Source: Clostridium disporicum (GTDB taxonomy: Bacteria; Bacillota; Clostridia; Clostridiales; Clostridiaceae). Taken from it: a stretch of DNA of 64,000 nucleotides. Of this stretch, positions 61,533-64,000 are shown piece after piece (positions within the stretch are counted from its first letter, which is position 1; each line of letters starts with the position of its first letter). The DNA lies in NCBI RefSeq assembly GCF_001405015.1, contig NZ_CYZX01000009.1:1-64000 (forward strand), in the 5' to 3' direction. The notes under the pieces were generated by a model. The model saw only the letters and a program-made list of their open reading frames with translations, searched no databases and was not told where the DNA came from. A program made the position numbers and the translations under genes.

Positions 61533-62709
61533 TTGAATAAAAGTGAGTTAGCAAGGAGATTTAATTGTAATCAAGAACAATAGATTGATATCTGAAAATC
61601 AGCTTTGGATACCTGGAGCGAAAAAAGTCTACTCGAGTTTATACATTACTTATCTATGATTATAAATCAATTATTATTGATAAGGTTGATAATTATTGTT
61701 CTACTGCAATGGTAGTGTACAAATTTATTTTAAAGAAAATTTATAAAAGCAAATATAGTACTGTTGCAGATTTATTTAATAAATATAAGAAAATAGATAT
61801 AAAAAAAAGCAACAGTTGTATTTGAAGCTACTTCAGTATTACAAGCTCAAATGGATTGGAAAGAGGATTAACCCTTAATCAGCAAATATGGAGAAGTATT
61901 TAAAATAAATATTTTTCTAATAGTTTTGGGATATTCTAGAATAAAATCTCTTAAAGTCACATCTAATCGGAATCAACGAGCTTTGTTTTGTTGTATTATT
62001 GATGCTTTTCAGTATTTTGGTAGAATACCAAGACAAATTTTATTTGATAATATGAAAACTATAATAGATCGTAGCAAAACTAATTTTTCAAATGGTAAAT
62101 TTAGTACAACATTTAAAAACACTTTTCAGAAGATTCCTAATTTAAATCTATTGCTTGCAGCGCATATAGCCGCAAAGCAAAGGGAATGTTGAAGCATTAT
62201 CAAAACTAACTAATCGTTTAACTAGTTATAATGGAGAACTTGAAGATTATTATGAATTAGAAAATATAGTTGAATCATTTATGGAAGAAATCAGTAATAA
62301 AGTTTCTCAAGCTACAGGTAAAATACCATTGGATCTACTTTCAAAAGATAAAGAGTGTTTTAAACCATTAACATCATTAAATATATTGAGTTCATATGTC
62401 TATCGCGAAAAAGAATATAAAGTCACAAAAGAATCAATGATTAATTATAAAGGTAAAAAATACTCTGTTCTAACAAAATATATTGGCTTAAAACTTAATG
62501 TTACTGAAACTAGCGATGGTAACATTATTATTTATTATAATAAAGATTTCATTCTATGTCTCTCACTAAGTGGTAATAAGTATAATTATAAATCAGGGCA
62601 TATGTACAAAATTTTAAAATCTGATGCTTGCAAACATCTTTCTGATGATCAAATAAATGATTTCATTAAAGAAAATATCGCCTTAATTTACATATTATTA
62701 GGAGGGTAA
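61533..62709 (+). pseudogene. Decayed IS21-family IstA transposase
   Basis: Reading across stops and shifts gives an IstA-like product. It starts NKSELARRFNCN, contains FGYSRIKSLKVTSNRNQRALF-like and AFQYFGRIPRQILFDNMKT, the integrase-core block, and ends GHMYKILKSDACKHLSDDQI with a C-terminal tail. Two stretches remain open (61926-62192 and 62281-62709), but the N-terminal third has several stops. The pair with istB confirms IS21. Confidence 0.85.
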
Positions 62710-62716
62710 TAATAAA

Positions 62717-63360
62717 TGTATGCAAAGCTTATAAATAATCTAGAAACATTTAAATTTTAAAAAATGGCTTCTAAAATCCAAATAAGTGTAGCCGGCTTTT
62801 CTTTTGTAAAGAGATCTGATGAATATAATTATAAATTTCGATCTTCAGCAAATAGATCTAAAATTCAATATTTATGCTTGTTAAGATTTATTAAAAAGAA
62901 AGAAAATATATTATCTTACGGAACTACAGGTATTGTGAAAACACATTTAGCTACCTCTATCGGAATAGAAGCTACTAGTAAAAGATATCTTACTTATTTT
63001 ATTAGTTGTCATGATTTAATTCAGAATTTAAGAAATGCCTATAATGAAAATAGATTAGAAGCTATGCTGAAGCATTATAACAAATATAAAGTGCTTATTA
63101 TAGATGAAATTGGATATTTACCTATTGATTAATTATGGATTAATTTATTTTTTCAATTAATAACTAAAAGATATGAGCATAATTCAACAATAATAACAAC
63201 TAATCAGCTATTTAGTAAATGAGAGGATGTATTCTCGGATGCAACGTTAGCGAATACTATTTTTGATAGGCTTTTACACCATTCTCATATTATAAAAATT
63301 GTTGGACCTTCATATAGAACAAAAGATGTATATGAAACAATCCAACAAGAAAATAAATAA
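62717..63360 (+). pseudogene. Decayed IS21-family IstB ATPase helper
   Basis: The sequence follows IstB from MYAKLINNLETFKF to SYRTKDVYETIQQ. It has a frameshift near 62760, stops at 63130-63132 and about 63221, and a damaged Walker A: GTTGIVKTHLA in place of GxxGxGKTHLA. Walker B (LIIDEIGYLPID) is still readable. It starts a few bases after istA, as in intact IS21 elements. The transposition helper is certainly inactive. Confidence 0.88.
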
Positions 63361-63454
63361 CTATCAAATAATCATGCATTTTCATGTTGGAACTTTTCAC
63401 TATTTTAATGTTAACTTTTACACTCATGCAATAATCTAAATATTTGATAATATG

Positions 63455-63722
63455 CTATTCACCTAGTAATTTAAGTGGATAGTTATAGAATTTAGAATAA
63501 CATTTTAACATATATACCATATTTTTTATCATTAGCTTATTCCCTCCATGTAGCTCTAAATATTTAACCATTCTGTCTATTTTTTGATACATTTTATTAC
63601 TTCTTAAAGGTGTATAAAATGTGAGAAGTGAAACTTCCTTGCGAAAGAAATTTAACTTCTTATTTTTTTCTATATAAACTTTTGCTTAATCACTAAACTT
63701 GGCCACCGCTTCTAGTAATTTA
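63455..63722 (-). pseudogene. Unrecognised gene remnant
   Basis: The minus strand is open for about 65 codons before a TAG at 63455. It includes FFRKEVSLLTFYTPLRSNKMYQ and KIDRMVKYLELHGGNKLMI, read around one upstream in-frame stop. The rest to 64000 is AT-rich with frames broken by stops. Codon use looks protein-like, but I do not recognise the family. It may be part of another mobile element. Confidence 0.3.
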
Positions 63723-64000
63723 GTTCAAATTTAAATAAGCGACTTAAGTATTAGAATAAGTGATAACTTCTACAATCTTTTTTATTCTAGAGTAAAAGTT
63801 CCGATTTCTCCTTCAGTTTTGAAAAATTTATCATATAAAACTCTGATTTCTGCAACTTTAAATTCTGGAACCTATATTCATTTATCCATGGGTCCGCTTT
63901 AAATTCAATATCTTCTAATATGACTCTAACAAATTTATTAAATAATATTCTCTATCTTTTAATATCTACAATATAAATATATAGTTAAAAATTTATCAAA

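Larger units (their letters stand above)
61533..63420 (+). mobile_element. Degenerate IS21-family element
   Basis: The istA and istB relics together span a near-full-length IS21 element on the right side of the lic locus. I could not fix the terminal repeats, so the borders are approximate. Confidence 0.7.

Overview
The window is low-GC Firmicute chromosome, most likely a spore-forming Clostridium of the sensu stricto group. The evidence is the extreme AT bias, strong AGGAGG ribosome sites, a T-box leader, divergent gerK spore-germination genes, ChW-repeat surface proteins and a MurNAc recycling set of clostridial type. No rRNA, tRNA or CRISPR array is visible.

Region 1 (1-11.9 kb) is housekeeping. 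It holds the start of a rubrerythrin-like gene with PerR/Fur-like boxes, a two-component system, two near-identical NupC nucleoside transporters flanking a YccF protein, T-box-controlled leuS, a methyltransferase-fold protein and a HesB-like protein.

Region 2 (11.9-16.1 kb) is less familiar. A three-gene operon encodes a 22-residue-repeat protein, a MoxR-type AAA ATPase and a metallopeptidase-motif/VWA protein. It is followed by an imperfect inverted repeat of about 250 bp that no known feature explains.

Region 3 (16.2-31.8 kb) carries MurNAc recycling (mupG, murQ, murP, murR) next to a small alarmone synthetase, then a metallophosphoesterase, tyrS, a small P-loop protein, an AlbA-type protein, the gerKA-gerKC/gerKB locus, a small zinc-ribbon gene with a structured leader, and trpS.

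Region 4 (31.8-48.7 kb) is a cell-wall polysaccharide locus. It has dTDP-rhamnose (rmlABCD), GDP-mannose (manC) and UDP-glucuronate (ugd) precursor genes, a priming sugar transferase, glycosyltransferases, a Wzx flippase, a Wzy-like polymerase and a GT-C-like membrane protein. An LCP ligase at 55.2 kb probably joins the polymer to peptidoglycan. Between them lie two ChW-repeat murein hydrolases, one of which carries an in-frame TGA.

Region 5 (56.2-64 kb) is a phosphorylcholine (lic) locus: a LicC cytidylyltransferase, a LicB choline permease and a three-domain HTH-nucleotidyltransferase-LicA kinase. It is framed by decayed IS30, IS256 and IS21 elements, which suggests lateral acquisition. Many start codons were moved inward from the longest reading frame because a good ribosome site sits directly before an internal start.
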